Positions 12,432 to 24,833 of a DNA stretch of 64,000 bases are shown in pieces. How positions within the stretch are numbered: the stretch's first letter is position 1; each line of letters starts with the position of its first letter. The position numbers and the translations under genes were made by a program. Origin of the DNA: Chromobotia macracanthus (lineage: Eukaryota > Chordata > Actinopteri > Cypriniformes > Botiidae). The stretch is taken from the NCBI GenBank assembly GCA_036877525.1, contig JAZGTH010000007.1, forward strand, positions 10,525,001 to 10,589,000. Direction: 5' to 3'. The notes under the pieces are model-generated. The model ran no database searches and was not told the origin of the DNA. It was given only the letters and a program-made list of their open reading frames with translations.

Positions 12432-15400
12432 ATGCACTTTGTGTTGTTGGAAAGGATCTTCAGTTACATGCTGTTTTGGATTTTTCACAGCTGCATTGAA
12501 ATATCAGGTAAGCAAACTTGTACATTTCAACGACTTTAAAAAAGCTGCTTTATCATGATGCTGTTGTAGACTCTTGCAGTTTCCCGTGATGGAAAGTCCG
12601 TCTTTGTTGTGTTGTGTTTAGAAGGGTCTTTATAGGCGTCTTCTCACGCACACGTCAAAATGAGTTAACGGGGGTCCTTGGATGTACCGTTATAATCTAA
12701 ACAGAACAAGTTCTTCTTCACTTGGCCCACAACACGGTTAAATGTAGCGTAGAATTATAATGGTAAAATAATTTGTATCTGTTTCCTTTAATAAAATCTC
12801 CCTCATATTACCTCTTTGAGAAGTTTACGTCTCACTTTCATTGCCTATACCCAAAGTGCAGTTTGCTAATTCAGTCTCCTCTGTTAAGCTATCTAGTGAC
12901 TTAAGTCACACAGTTTTGTTAATAATGACCGTTTTATGCAACAGCACTTTGAAAGAGAGCAGGACCAAACTTCTCCTCTCACACTTGACTCGAAAGGAGT
13001 AAAATATTCTATTTCTCTAATCTTCTCTAAATAAAACAATGTTATAAGCATGGGTGTGCATTTGTTTCAGCCTTGCCTGTAGTTATCACAGTTATGTAAA
13101 ATACATTAAAGGTAAAATAAAATAAATTATAGCGTAAAAAAAAATGTTAATCAAAATAATAAGGGATCTTTTTGCAAATGTCTTCAACCCAGATACTTTG
13201 CGCATCGTAGGGAGTCACCCTTAGGGAGAGGTTAAGCTAGCACTTACACCCAAGGCATGGCTTCTTTATTCATCTTCGTCCTCATTGGAGTTGCTTCAAT
13301 CCTCATACGATGTTTGTGAATCTATCCATGTAATGTGAGTCTGCAGCTCTCTCTAAGCCAGATGCTTGAAGGATTTCTTCCATCTTTGCACCTCCTATAC
13401 TTTTTGCTAGGAGTACTTTAATGTCTCCCACAGCTAAAAGCTTGTCCATAGTTTCTTCTTCAAACACTGTAATCCATTTCCCAGCCCCCTCGTGCATGTC
13501 AGGAAGGAGAGTGATTGCCCCTGTGCTCCTTTAATTAAAATAGGGACTTGTTTTGCCAATGGTCTAAGCTGTCCTTTCTCTTTTTCCCATCTTCCTTCCA
13601 CCTTCCTTCATCAGATGAGGGCTCCTTTCATCTTCTTCAATACTCTATGTGTTTCATCCACAAACTTTTCTGTCTCCTCAATCCTTCTATTGAACTGTCT
13701 GTTCAGTTGGTTCCTTTTTACTTGGTATTTTTTGTTCATACTGTGTTTTTTCTCCAAAGCTGTCTGTACTTGTTTATAACAATCTAAATACGGGCCTTTC
13801 TTTTCACTCCTATTCTGCCTGCTTTTTAGTCTTTTTAGGGCATCTGGCCCTATTTGTCTTATCTCTTAACTCCACATTTCCATCCATCTCTCCAGAAACT
13901 TCTACCATTCCTTAGTAATGGAAGTTAACCCTCAGGAGGGGGGTCACATAAGGAGCGGGGTCTGCAAACACGTCTTTTTCTTTGTCTCCCTGTCTTCCTC
14001 CTTCAGAATTTTTCTAGCCTGTTTTTCAGTAAGTTCTCCCTTTCATTTTTTCATTTTGAATAGCGTTAACAGTTGTTCTCTTTTTCTTTTTACTTCTCCT
14101 TTTTTTCAGTTTCTGACCAATATCTTTAGTTTTGTAATTTTTTACCAATGTTTCCGTCTCCTCACACAACTATACATCAAATGTTCCCCCTTTAGACCAT
14201 TTTGTCATGTTTTTTGTTCTCTTCTGCCATTTTTTTAGAAAGCTTATTTATACGTTCTTTACACAAGGGATACTTCTGTGAGACACAGAAGGGGTACGCA
14301 GTCACTGCTCATGTAGAGCTTGTTTTTCACAGTCACACTTCAGTCATGCTCACACAGACCATACACAGCTCTTACACAAAACAAATCAAATCACAATTTA
14401 AATACACAACTTAATATTCATTGATACACTTCCTCAACACAATGAATTTCTCTGTTCATTGATACACTTCCTCAACACAATAAAAGGCAACCCTAGCAGG
14501 ATTTGATGCCTAACTCTTGTAGGACTTTGGCCTATAGGACTTACCAGCGCTTCTCTTTTAACACTACATATCATCTAACCTAAACTCTACACTTATATAA
14601 ACATTAAAATCTGTCTTCACTGTTCTCCTTAAGACCAACTCAACAGAAAACACAGATCAATACATGCATTTAGTGCTTTTGGAATCAAAAATTTGGAGGT
14701 GCTTTTAAGAGTGTCCTTACCACCACGGGTGTTACGAATGAGGTCTCTGCTCCGTCTCTGCCGCACCACCAGAGGGAGCCCTCACCGGAATACTAACCGG
14801 TGGTTATTTGGACTACATTTCCCATAAGGCCACTTACCTGGGATTGGTCATTTCCTGTCAGCTGTTTCTCATTAAACTCTCTATATAAGCTTCAAACGAA
14901 CTATGATGCATTGCAAAGTCTTGTTTGCCCTGGGTACAATTTTGAGCGTTAGTTACTGTGGTACATTTTGGATTACTTGTTTGACCTTGGATTGTTTAAA
15001 CTCTCTTGCCTGTTTGCTGCCTGCCTTGACTTTTGGATTGTATTTCAGATTTTGTGATTGTTTGCTGCCTGCCTGTTTACCGTTTTGTCTCTGCCTTGCC
15101 CTTGCTAACCCTGTCTGCTGTTACTCGACCCCTGCCTGTTTGATTATGATAAATAAAAGCTGCAAATGGATCCTCGTGTGACTAGCCCTTCATTACAACG
15201 GGCAACTTCTGGAGAACAACACAAATTAATAAAATAAGCAAAAACTACTTGCCTTAGGTGGCCACGTGTTTGTGTTGCCTGTCCAGCCAGCCCACCCCGG
15301 GCTTCCAGTCCTCTGCACCTTTCTAATAACACCAATTTGTTCAATTATCAGAGATGCAAAGCTGAGTTGGTCTGCAGAACAACAGTTTTTTCCTGGTTGG

Positions 15401-16110
15401 GAAAGGGTCTTTATAGGCGTCTTCTCACGCACACATCAAAATGAGTTAACGGGGATCCTTGGATGTACCGTTATAATCTAAACAGAACAAGTTCTTCTTC
15501 ACTTGGTCCCCTAACAATAACAAGAGACATTCTTGTACAGTAAGAGACATGCTTGCACGGTTAAATGTAGCATAGAACTATAATGGTAAAATTTATATTT
15601 TGTTAATAAAATCTTCCTCAGTAACCTGTTACCAGCGGGAGTCACTACGCTTTCCATCAGCGTATCCACGAGACACAGTGACATTCTCCAAAACAGTTCT
15701 CCTTCCAGTCATCATTTATTAGCAAAACTCTAAAACAGGCACATAAATAAGCTTAGATAATAGCTGAGGATTTATTACTTTACAAAATATTGTGCAAATG
15801 TGCAAAAAGGTGCAATTCAAAACAGTGACATAGGCCAACTAATACAACAGAGCCGGGAAAACACCCTTGTTATTGCATTCCACCATAAAACGTTTTAAAA
15901 AGAATCCGTCCTTGAAATATCATACATAAATACAAAACCACATTTCGATACATTTAAAAACACCACAATATAAACCATCAAACACCAACATAATACATTT
16001 CAAAACCTTTAAATACATCGCAACACAATATCACATCACAATAACACGCAACAACCAAACCCAGGCACAAATCATTATTACCCTCTGCACAAATATTTTA
16101 CCTCTGTCTG

Positions 16111-16178
<68 letters not shown>

Positions 16179-19100
16179 ATAATATGTGTGTGCGTGTGCG
16201 TGTACTTGTACGAAAACATACAAATTAACAGCAAGAGGCCTATGACCTGGGTCAACTCCATGCGACAGAACATCAACGTACACAGTGTAGAGAAATTTAT
16301 ACTCTTAACTTACTAATGCACTGTTTTTCATCTCAAATGGTAATATCAAAGGGTAAAATACATGATCATAGTCCGAACAATAATCACAACAACGTTAAAA
16401 GACAGAACTCTTAAGACCTTAACAGATAGACAATCCAATACTCAGGTCTTAGAGCCTACCTCATAGATGGGGGTTGGGCTTTGTAAAACAGGAGGGGCTG
16501 ATTTCAATATCATAGAAGACGCTGTTTTTTATGGCGTCATAGTCAGATGCAAACACCGCAAATCCAGGCGTTTCATGGATGATCAGACAGCAAAATAAAT
16601 GCAGTTTAGGATTGGATAGAAAGATGCTAATTATAATGGTGATTTCCTGGCTAAATCGGTGTTTGTACAGGTGTTGATGGTGAATTATGACCCATTTGGC
16701 GTTCCATTAATCAGAGCATTGTTGTAGTGCATATTTGCCCTCACGTGTGCTAGTCTGACTGTCCGATAGCTGTAACAGAGACAGATCTTGAGGCAGGCGC
16801 AACACTTAAGTTGTGGCAGGCGTGACGCTAGTAGGTGACAGAACATGCGTTTCATTACAGACAAAAACAGCGGATTAAAATGTATGTTAAGGTGCAAATA
16901 GGTAAATAAGAGCATGCTTGCACTGCCTGTTTGCTCTCGTCCATCAAACAGTGTCAGATATCTGTAAACAATGAGATCTCGTGGCGGGTGAAAAGTGTTT
17001 GGTTAATGGTAAATTTTGACCTACTGGGTGTATCGTAGTGACTCCCGCTGGTAGCTGGTGTTACGTACTGCATTGTGTGTAAAAACTGCAGAATTACATA
17101 TTGTGCAAGATGCCAAACAAGTAAAAAAGAACAGAAGTAGACCCGGATTGCCTTGTCTATTCTTTCACACATATCTACCGGACTGACTGCTGCCTTCAGC
17201 AGTGGCAGGTTTTGGGGCAGCTCCCCCTGCCACTTGAAGATTTTACTCGCTCTCTGAATCTGCCGGCACAGACTGGGGGTTGGGCCACAAATTCATGAGT
17301 ACAGTTTACAAACCCGTGGAATTGATTGCGATTACGGATTACGAATTTGTGGGTACGGATTAAAAACGGTACAGTTTACAAAATCTGAGCGCACTGATTG
17401 GAAATTCGTGAGTACGGTTTATTTATCAGTTGGCACTATTTAAACCGAGGGAACAGTTTAGGAATTTGTGAGTATGGTTTATAAACTGAGGGGACAAATT
17501 GCAAAACCGTCACCACAGGTTTTTTGTTTTTTTTTTGTTTTCCTACAGGTGACTTCCCGGGCTCTGTAGATTGGTAAACCCCAAATAAAAAATGACCCGT
17601 GATCTATTTTTTTTCTTTTGTTATACAAACAAAATGAGCCATTGCAATTCATTATTAAATGGAAATTTCTTAGATATATTCATTGATTGAATGATTCAAG
17701 TGACTGGCTTCAAATCCAATGTTTCATTTGTAAATATCTAAAAATGTAATTGAAAGATATAACAAATGTATCATTAATTCACCAGTCATTTTGATTTCTT
17801 TCAAATTAGTAGCATGATACTTGCTCAACAATTAAAATTGTAATGTAAAAAATGTATTTTCCAGGTATACATGTTATTGGTCATGATACATCAGTCAGAT
17901 ATGGAGAAAGTGCCACTTTATTTTCTCAACTGACAGACACAGAAGACAATCTGTCTCGAATTATATGGCAGAAGAAGACAAGAGAAGACCCTGTTGAGAA
18001 GTCCATCTTTGTAATTCTTCCAGATGGCAAAACAGAACACATAAATGGATTAAGAGACAGAATAAGATTCATTGGGAATATTTCAGAGAAGATTGGAACA
18101 GTTCAGCTGTTGGGAATGAGGCTCCTGGATGAAGGGATCTATACTTGCATCTTCAATTTATTTCCTAGTGGACCATTTGAGACAAACATCAATGTCACAG
18201 TTTTTGGTATGAAGGCTTGTTCATGTTCTGCGATAATGTAATAATAACAAAATAAACAGTGCATTTAATATGTCTGAGAAGACTAAACACATATAGAGCT
18301 ACTTTAGTCAGTTCTTACAGTTCACCATAAATAATTCATTTGTTTTTCCTTCTTTTTAAATTCAGTTCCTCCTGAGGTTGATGTGAGAGGTGAAACACCT
18401 GTAGCTGATGATTTAAATGTCACTTTGGCCTCATGCTTTGCTTTCAATGCTCGACCTGCAGCAGAAGTGTTGTGGGAATTAGGAGCTCTGCAAAAACCTC
18501 TGATGACTCAAACCAGACAGATAAATCATCCAGATGGAACTTTCACTGTTGTGTCTGAACTTATTGGTCCACCATTTAAACATTTACATCAGAAGAAGGT
18601 CCAGTGTGTGGTAACACACAAAGCCCTGGATGAGGAACTTGTGTTGGACTACTCAATAAACATCCATTGTAAGTAATGTTTACAAATTTAATCTTTTAGC
18701 TAACAAACTGCATATAATTTGGGAAAATAAAATTATTAATAAACAACCCAAGGTGCACAGAAAAATCAGGCAAATTAAGACTAGAGTTGTAATTCATGGT
18801 CTCAGTTAGGAAGCAGGTGCAAAATAACAAAACTGAAACTGTTTCCTCTTGCTAAAATAGCTTGGCAAATCATAAAAAAGGGGTGTTCACACACCACAAA
18901 TGTACATATACAGTCTTGATATTTATGCTTAATAATGAGGAAGTGTTTTCATATGAGAAAAAATATTTTTGCTTCTCTTAGTTCCTCCAGAATCAGTGAT
19001 GATAATTCCTGACAGTCTGACAAATACAAAAGAATTTGAGTGTGTAGCTGATGGTAACCCAAGCCCAACAGACTATATATGGAGAAGGTAATGGATGCAT

Positions 19101-20276
19101 GTTTTGTAAATGCAAGTGCATGTCTGTGTTTGTGGTCAGGGGTAGTAGTAGTTGCTGCGTGTTAACCACACAGCTTACTTCAGCACTCATTTTAAATATG
19201 ACTTGAAAATACTTTCTAGCTAATTTAAGCATAACGTACTGTTTGTTTTATACATTATTTATTGTTATGGGTGTTTTTTTCATCACTTTTTGTGAACCAG
19301 ACTTAGTATGGTATAAAACTATAAAATTAATCAAATTAATATTATAATAAATGCAATCTGTCTGATGTATAGTAGTTTTTATAGTATAGTGTAGTTTTTG
19401 ATAAGTGATAATATATAGTGTAGTTAATGCTAACATTTTAATTAAGAATGCCTTTCTGTGCTGCTGTGACGTGACATTTTCTGCAATGAGTATATGAGTA
19501 TTTTTAGCTCATTTGTTTCACAGTTTGTCATGTGTTATTGTCAGCAGACAGTAAATGATGGCCCAAGCAATATGGTACCATCGCCACTTGGTGCTTCTCA
19601 GAGAGCGATGCACAGTTGTCAAATGCATTTAATTCTGAATTCTGAAGTCTTTTGTAAGTGACACACTTCCTGCTGCCAGTTGGTGGTGCTATGACTGTTC
19701 AGTCAAACTGTCCCTGTCAATCAAATGCCAGCTGTTGAAAATGTTGTGAAATGCACCATGCTTTATTTCGTCATAGTCACATGGGTCATGTGGGACAGGG
19801 TGGGACCTTTGGTCGGCAAGCCAACCAAACTACACGCACATTTCCACTGATAATCATAAATACAAACAAAGATTTTTAAAGAAATACTTCACCCAAAACT
19901 GAAAATTAGCCCATAAATTTCTCACCCTCAATCATCCTAGGTGACTTTCTTTTTCATACGAACAGAATCAGTTATTAATAATAAATATTATAATTATTAT
20001 AGAAATAAGATGTAATATTAAATATTATCCTGGCATTGAATGGCAGTGAATGAGACCAAAATTCTGAAGCTCCCAAAAGCACATCCATCCATCATAAAAG
20101 TAATCCATACTACAGGGGGTTAATAAATGCTGAAACAATAAATTTGTGAATGAAAATGTTTAGTATTTTGATGGTATTTAGGAGTCGATACAGTGCATTT
20201 AAATGTAAACATCTGTATGAAAGACAACACCCAAGATGAAGGCATGCCGGCTCCACAAAGATAACTTGAATTAGGG

Positions 20277-20322
<46 letters not shown>

Positions 20323-23300
20323 TGTGTGATTATATCCTGTTCCTTTAACTATAAGTGAAATCATACTCGAGTGTCCCTTGCTTTCAAAAACAGCATTCAG
20401 TGTCCACAAATTCACTATGCGCTGTAGTCAAGTACTGTGTGTGCATTCAGAGCCTGATGCAGCACATTATATTGAGGTGTTTAGAGTTCAAGTTTATTTC
20501 TATAGCACTTTTTACAGCGGCACTTTGCTACAAAGCAGCTGTACAAATAAAAAATATCCAAAGATATTTAGCAGTGAAATAAAATGAAGATTTATTTAAA
20601 AATGAAATTGAAAATCAAAGAAAATAAAAATTCTGGAAAAAATAAAATTAAAATGATTATAATAAAATTATTAAACAATGATAATTAACACAATGTACAA
20701 AGCAAATGTTCTAAGCTAATGTGAGCAGTCAAGCAAGCCAACAGAGTGACAGTGGCAAGGAACCAAAACTCCAGTGACATAAATGGAGAAATAAAAACTG
20801 TGTGAGAAGCCAGGCTTAGCAGGGAGGGCCAGTTCTCCTCTGGCATGCAAAAGCTGCAGTCCAAACTACGATTGGTTAAAAGAGAAAAAGTAAGGCTCAA
20901 ATTAAATGATTTAAACATTTGTAAGGATTTGAACTACGGTTTTGATTTAGTGACGGAGAATGTCGGAGAAAGAGATAAATAAGGGATGTGTCAACGAGGA
21001 TGGGGCCATGATGTTAATGATAAAAAACTGAGGAAGGTTTCACAAAGATATAAAGTGGCATAAAGTTACTTATTGCAGCTCTAACAGCAAACTGCTGTTA
21101 CAAGACTGTATGTATGTTAGTGTGAAAAGTCAAACTGGGGGGAAACTTTACACATAAAAATTACCAGGCAACCAAGCAGATGAGTATTAAATATCCTATG
21201 TAAAATTTAAAAAGAAGTCCATCACATTATTTCCAGTGCTTTTGGGTGGCCTAGGCAATTGCTGTAGACATTATTCTATGGTGCGATGATGATTACCGGA
21301 GCAGGGACAATTTTCAGGCTGAACTGGAGTTTGAGTCGGTCTGTCGGATACTGGATCCATTCTGGAGCAGGCTTAATCTGTAGCTACCCTATTTACTATT
21401 TTTTAGGTAAAATGGAAAAACAAGTTATGAGATGCATTATGAGAATGCCTGGCTAAAGAGATGTGTCTTTAATCTAGTTTTAAACTGTGAGAGCGTGACT
21501 GAGCCCAGAAAAGCATCAGGCAGACTATTTCAGAGTTTAGTGTGAAAATGCTTTGCCACCTTTAGTGGACTTTGTGATTCTGGATATAACCAGAAGTTTT
21601 GTGAGCATAAGTATCACTTGTTGAATGTTAATTCATGTTTCTGTCATCTTTTGTGTTTGCTGTCTGTGTTGGATACTCGTGCACATCGCACAACAGCAGA
21701 CAACTGAAGAGTTGTTATTCAAGGAGTCACTTAGTGTTTTCTTGACGAATATGTATTTTTTATTCTGAACTAAGTAATCTAAAAATATATCTAAAATATA
21801 ATCATCCCAAACAGTTATTAGAGCTGAGAACAAAATCATACTCCAGACTATTATAAATATGTAAGTGTGAAATGACGTGTCATTATAGATAGTTTTTAAA
21901 TAATAATTTCCTTCTTTCCTCTAATCTGTTGTTTCCTTGAATAATATCAACAGTCAATATTTTAACAATTTGTAAGGAGCATGGCCATAACCACCATTGA
22001 GTTCCCTGAGGTCCGGACCGCTGTAGTTTTCCAAGGTGTATATAATAAAAGTTGTGAAATAAGTGCCCAATATTAATTTTGCTACAAGAATATTGTAAAC
22101 GCCAAGATGACCGACTTTCTCATCTGAGCTGCCTCAGTGATCTAACAGTGCTCGTCAATGTCAAAGAGTTTGACATAATGACCCAATCAGATCAAAGAAG
22201 GCGGGGTTTATGGTCACAGGTGTCGAGCGAAAACTAAAGAGCTGCGCTTCAGTTAATGTTATAAGGTGCAACACATAAAGTATTTAAACTACACATTTAA
22301 TGTTTGACAATAGAAATGCTAAACAACACAGAAATAATCAAAACTGCAAAGATTCAATTTAGAATTAAAATTTATGTGATTGATGTAGCCTAATGTAATT
22401 CATAACTGTCAGTGAGGCAAGACATTACCAAATGTGTTTTAATCATATTAGACGTAAGATTAATAATGCATGTGCACATATTGTGAATGATGTAATAAAT
22501 TAATTTACAGATTTCCTGGTAGCCTTCAGTAATTCACCTTATTCATAAAACATAAATATCAGTTGATCCTATGTTAACTTTCTGACACAGACAACGAGAA
22601 GGCTGTATTAATCAAAGATATGCTTTGCGAAGGAAAGAAATACAAAATTGAGAGAAAGAAAAAGAAAATTGAGCAGAAAGAAAAAGAGGTGATGAGACAA
22701 GAGAGGAAGAACACGTAGGCCTGGAAACCCCCAGCAAGCTCCCTTTCAGGACCTCTGTATTTATAAAACCCTGTATGTGGCCCGGAGAGAGAGCTGGTAA
22801 TATAAGACTATTACAAACACATTTGAAGGATGCAAAATATCGTCTGATTATCGTTATCGGCAGAATGGCAGAAACTCCTTCTCACCTCTACTTTCAATCT
22901 CTTTGGTTCTAGCATGTTTTGTGTGATGGATGGATGTGCTTTTGGGAGCTTCAAAATCTTGGTCTTGTTCACTGCTATTATAAAGCTGGGAAGAGCCAGG
23001 ATAATATTGTCACTGTTGAGCAGAAACCTTGTATGTCCAAAACTGGTACTTTTTAGACCTTCTTTAAAAATAAAAACCAACAATCTAAAGTTGATACTAA
23101 CACACACAATTAAACTTATTTTTTGTGAGGGAACACAATGTGCACATGCTGTTTGTAGCTCTTAGCTTAAATTAAACCCAGAAGATGTTTACAATTTTCT
23201 GTATCATATGTTATAGAAACTCACACTAACTGTTTTCTCATACAGTATCTCTTTTTGAACAGAGTGAATAAAACTACTCCTCAGTCTGAAGGCAACAAGC

Positions 23301-23855
23301 TTCTTGTTCCAGAACTGTCCTCTGACTTTAATGGGTTGTATATCTGTACAGCTTCAAACCAGTATGGAAGCTCTTTAGGTTCACTGTATGTGCATGTTCA
23401 TACTGGTGAGTCCAGTGTAGTCATTTATTTTTGACAAATTCATTATTAAAATTTTAATATTGTATAGTTGGCTCTCTACTATTTAATTCTTCCTCTGTGC
23501 TCTGTTTCCTAGAATCCAGTCTCGTCTGTTGGGGTCTGTTTGGTTTTGTCATCAGCAGTGCTGTTCTTGGCCTTGTATATATATTGTGGAGGTTTTGGTG
23601 AGTTTATCTACTTGATTTCACAGTGTGACATCATCTTTGTTGTCAGGTATTTGTTTATTTATGTCATTTATTTTTACTTTAGGAAAATTAGGCAAAATTC
23701 TGCAAATGCACAAGAACAGCAGGTCTGTGCTGTATGCAAGCTTTCACATTTCAATTGTTATTATTTTGGTTTATTCAGTAATTTTTATTTTAAATGTCTT
23801 TATTTTAAATCTTTATCTTTAGGGTACTCCTGCAGAGACCCAGAAACTTAGCTGA
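12432..23855 (+). CDS. Nectin/PVR-like Ig receptor, copy B
   Basis: Eight exons join in phase to give about 375 residues: 12432-12507 (signal peptide), 17865-18206 (V), 18366-18668 (C2-like), 18982-19087 plus 23263-23405 (domain 3), 23513-23597 (transmembrane), 23683-23722 and 23823-23855 (tail). The V domain has the family's 'FPSG' turn after 'YTCIF'. However, the first disulfide cysteine is serine: codon TCT at 17924-17926, residue 46, where copy C has TGT. The second cysteine (residue 120) remains. Domains 2 and 3 keep their pairs. The transmembrane exon is one codon shorter than in A and C, and the tail ends 'AETQKLS'. The signal-to-V intron has grown to 5.4 kb by insertions, against 1 kb in copy C. 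It is probably a type I surface protein, possibly with a destabilised V domain. Assembly of the distant signal exon with the rest is inferred. Confidence 0.8.
12622..12808 (+). repeat. Direct repeat, left copy
   Basis: Sequence starting 'gaagggtctttataggcgtc' recurs at about 15,405-15,620 in the same orientation, with small gaps. Copy C lacks it: there the signal-exon intron continues with unrelated sequence from this exact point. The pair may be the degenerate LTRs of one insertion, because a gag-like fragment lies between them. Confidence 0.6.
13225..14250 (-). mobile_element. Decayed endogenous retrovirus gag-like fragment
   Basis: On the - strand, 13303-13497 reads 64 residues resembling the capsid-region part of fish endogenous retroviral Gag ('EGAGKWITVFEEETMDKLL'). 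Sequence further upstream on that strand is purine-rich, as Lys/Glu-rich gag sequence would be, but it is broken by stops. No protease, polymerase or envelope is recognisable nearby, so this is a deleted relic. The family assignment is from memory only. Confidence 0.4.
14405..14485 (+). repeat. Short tandem duplication
   Basis: The unit 'ttcattgatacacttcctca' followed by 'acacaat' occurs twice in direct tandem, about 40 bases apart. Confidence 0.7.
14725..15202 (+). mobile_element. Solo LTR with 5-bp target-site duplication
   Basis: The LTR spans 14730-15197 (468 bp). It begins TGTTACGAATGAGG and ends CCCTTCATTACA, imperfect inverted ends of the TG...CA type. The five bases ACGGG flank it on both sides (14725-14729 and 15198-15202). 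Inside are a TATA-like 'ctatataagc' near 14,880 and AATAAA near 15,150, in the order expected for a + strand LTR. No internal retroelement sequence adjoins it, so it is a solo LTR left by recombination. A truncated relative lies at 56,981. Confidence 0.85.
15405..15620 (+). repeat. Direct repeat, right copy
   Basis: This is the partner of 12,622-12,808. Homology stops at about 15,620, exactly where the next inverted-repeat element begins. Confidence 0.6.
15620..17068. mobile_element. Element with terminal inverted repeats, class unknown
   Basis: The sequence TACCAGCGGGAGTCACTACG at 15630-15649 is repeated as an exact reverse complement at 17034-17053. Weaker pairing extends outward through GTAAC...GTTAC. 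The 1.4-kb interior has no transposase-like frame and carries a compound microsatellite. It is a nonautonomous DNA element by structure, but no target-site duplication was identified with confidence. Confidence 0.65.
16104..16205. repeat. Compound microsatellite (TC)n(TA)n(GT)n
   Basis: A run of CT dinucleotides passes directly into about 20 AT units and then into interrupted GT/GC dinucleotides. It is a simple repeat inside the inverted-repeat element. Confidence 0.95.
17290..17520 (+). repeat. Degenerate tandem motif
   Basis: A motif close to 'aattcgtgagtacggtttat' recurs at least four times in variant form ('attcatgagtacagttta', 'aatttgtgggtacggatta', 'aaattcgtgagtacggttta', 'aatttgtgagtatggttta') at spacings of roughly 50-65 bases. 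Origin unknown. Confidence 0.6.
19880..20115. mobile_element. MITE-like repeat, paralogue of 2,420-2,640
   Basis: It has the same element, position and orientation as in copy A, followed by shared sequence ('cagggggttaataaatgc'). Copy C has no matching element here. Confidence 0.6.
20284..20320. repeat. (AT)n microsatellite
   Basis: About 18 TA dinucleotides in the domain-3 intron of copy B. Copies A and C have only a few units at the same place. Confidence 0.95.
20483..21612. mobile_element. 1.1-kb insertion specific to copy B
   Basis: Copies A and C run directly from 'attatattgaggtgttta' or its equivalent into 'ttgaatgttaattcatg'. Copy B has 1.1 kb between these points. It starts with 'agttcaagtttatttctata', a common fish repeat start, and includes 'gcatcaggcagactatttca'. 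No transposase frame was seen. The family also occurs at about 7,488-7,985. Confidence 0.6.
22910..23110. repeat. Inverted piece of the MITE-like family
   Basis: The sequence 'gatggatggatgtgcttttg' followed by 'ggagcttcaaaatcttggtc' is the reverse complement of the central part of the element at 2,420-2,640 and 19,880-20,115. Confidence 0.6.
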
Positions 23856-24547
23856 TGACAGGAAATGCCTTCAGATTCTGAGAGCTGGTGATGATCAGTT
23901 TAAAGCACAATTTGTAGTGCGGTGTCTGTGTGGTGCACAAACACAGTCAGGCAAGTCACTTGATACCTTCACCAGCAAATTTTGAAAATACTTTCAGCCC
24001 TACTTATCTTCATATTTATCCTCAGAAATGGTTCTTCTGTCATCACTGTGAAGAACCCTTTAAGAACCTTTAGTTTCATTCCTATATTTTATCCGATCAG
24101 TGAAAACATTACAAATCAAAAAGTAAATTCACCCAAGTGAGCGTCGTCAAATCTGGTGGTAATTATTTTGTTACTGAAAAGCATGTTTTTTTTTTTATTT
24201 GAAGGTGTTCCTACTGAAAAGGTGACATTTGTAAATGTATGAACGTCAGCAAAACAATGCTTGTAAAGTCATATTTCTTCTGTCTGTATTAAACCATTAT
24301 GTTCCTCCTTACTTTGTTCAAAGATCAAGTCAAAGACTAAATGAAGTAAACACAGATGGCAGTTTATACATCACTTTCCATGATTATGACACAACAAAGA
24401 AAGTGGTGTCTGTTATTTTTGACAATTGGCTAATGGGGAAGAAGGTGGTTGCCGTGGGCTTTTAGTTCCTATCAGTTTTTTCTACACATGCCTTTTTTGT
24501 AACTCTGTTTTAATATTTGAATATTTACATTTAATAATCTAAGAATA

Positions 24548-24833
24548 TATGTAATAGTTCATCCAAAAAAATACATCATTTACACACCCTCATGTCGTTC
24601 TATCTATATGACGTTTTTCTTCTGTGGAACACAAAGGAGGATATTTTGAAAAATGTCTCAGTGGTTTTGTGTCCATACAATGGAAGTCAATGGGTGCTTC
24701 TGTTGCTTGGTTATCATATTCTTCAAAACATCTTGTTTGTGTTCCTTGGAAGCAAAAAGTCATACAGGTTTGAAATCATGAGGGTGGGTAAATGAAGATT
24801 TTTAAATTTTTGGTGAACTATCCCTTTAAGCCT
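24548..24833. mobile_element. Complete MITE-type element
   Basis: The left end 'atagttcatccaaaaaaa' and right end 'ttttggtgaactatcccttt' form inverted termini. The interior has the usual blocks 'acaccctcatgtcgttct', 'atggaagtcaatgggtgc' and 'aatcatgagggtgggtaaat'. This family is very abundant in cyprinids. It is present after copy B but not after A or C. Confidence 0.8.

Noticed and set aside
13492..14414. Several hydrophobic + strand ORFs
   Set aside because: They arise from pyrimidine-rich DNA opposite a purine-rich gag-like strand. They have no splice context or family signature.
14903..15181. Cys/Leu-rich 92-codon ORF
   Set aside because: It lies wholly inside the solo LTR, downstream of its TATA box, and is explained as LTR sequence.
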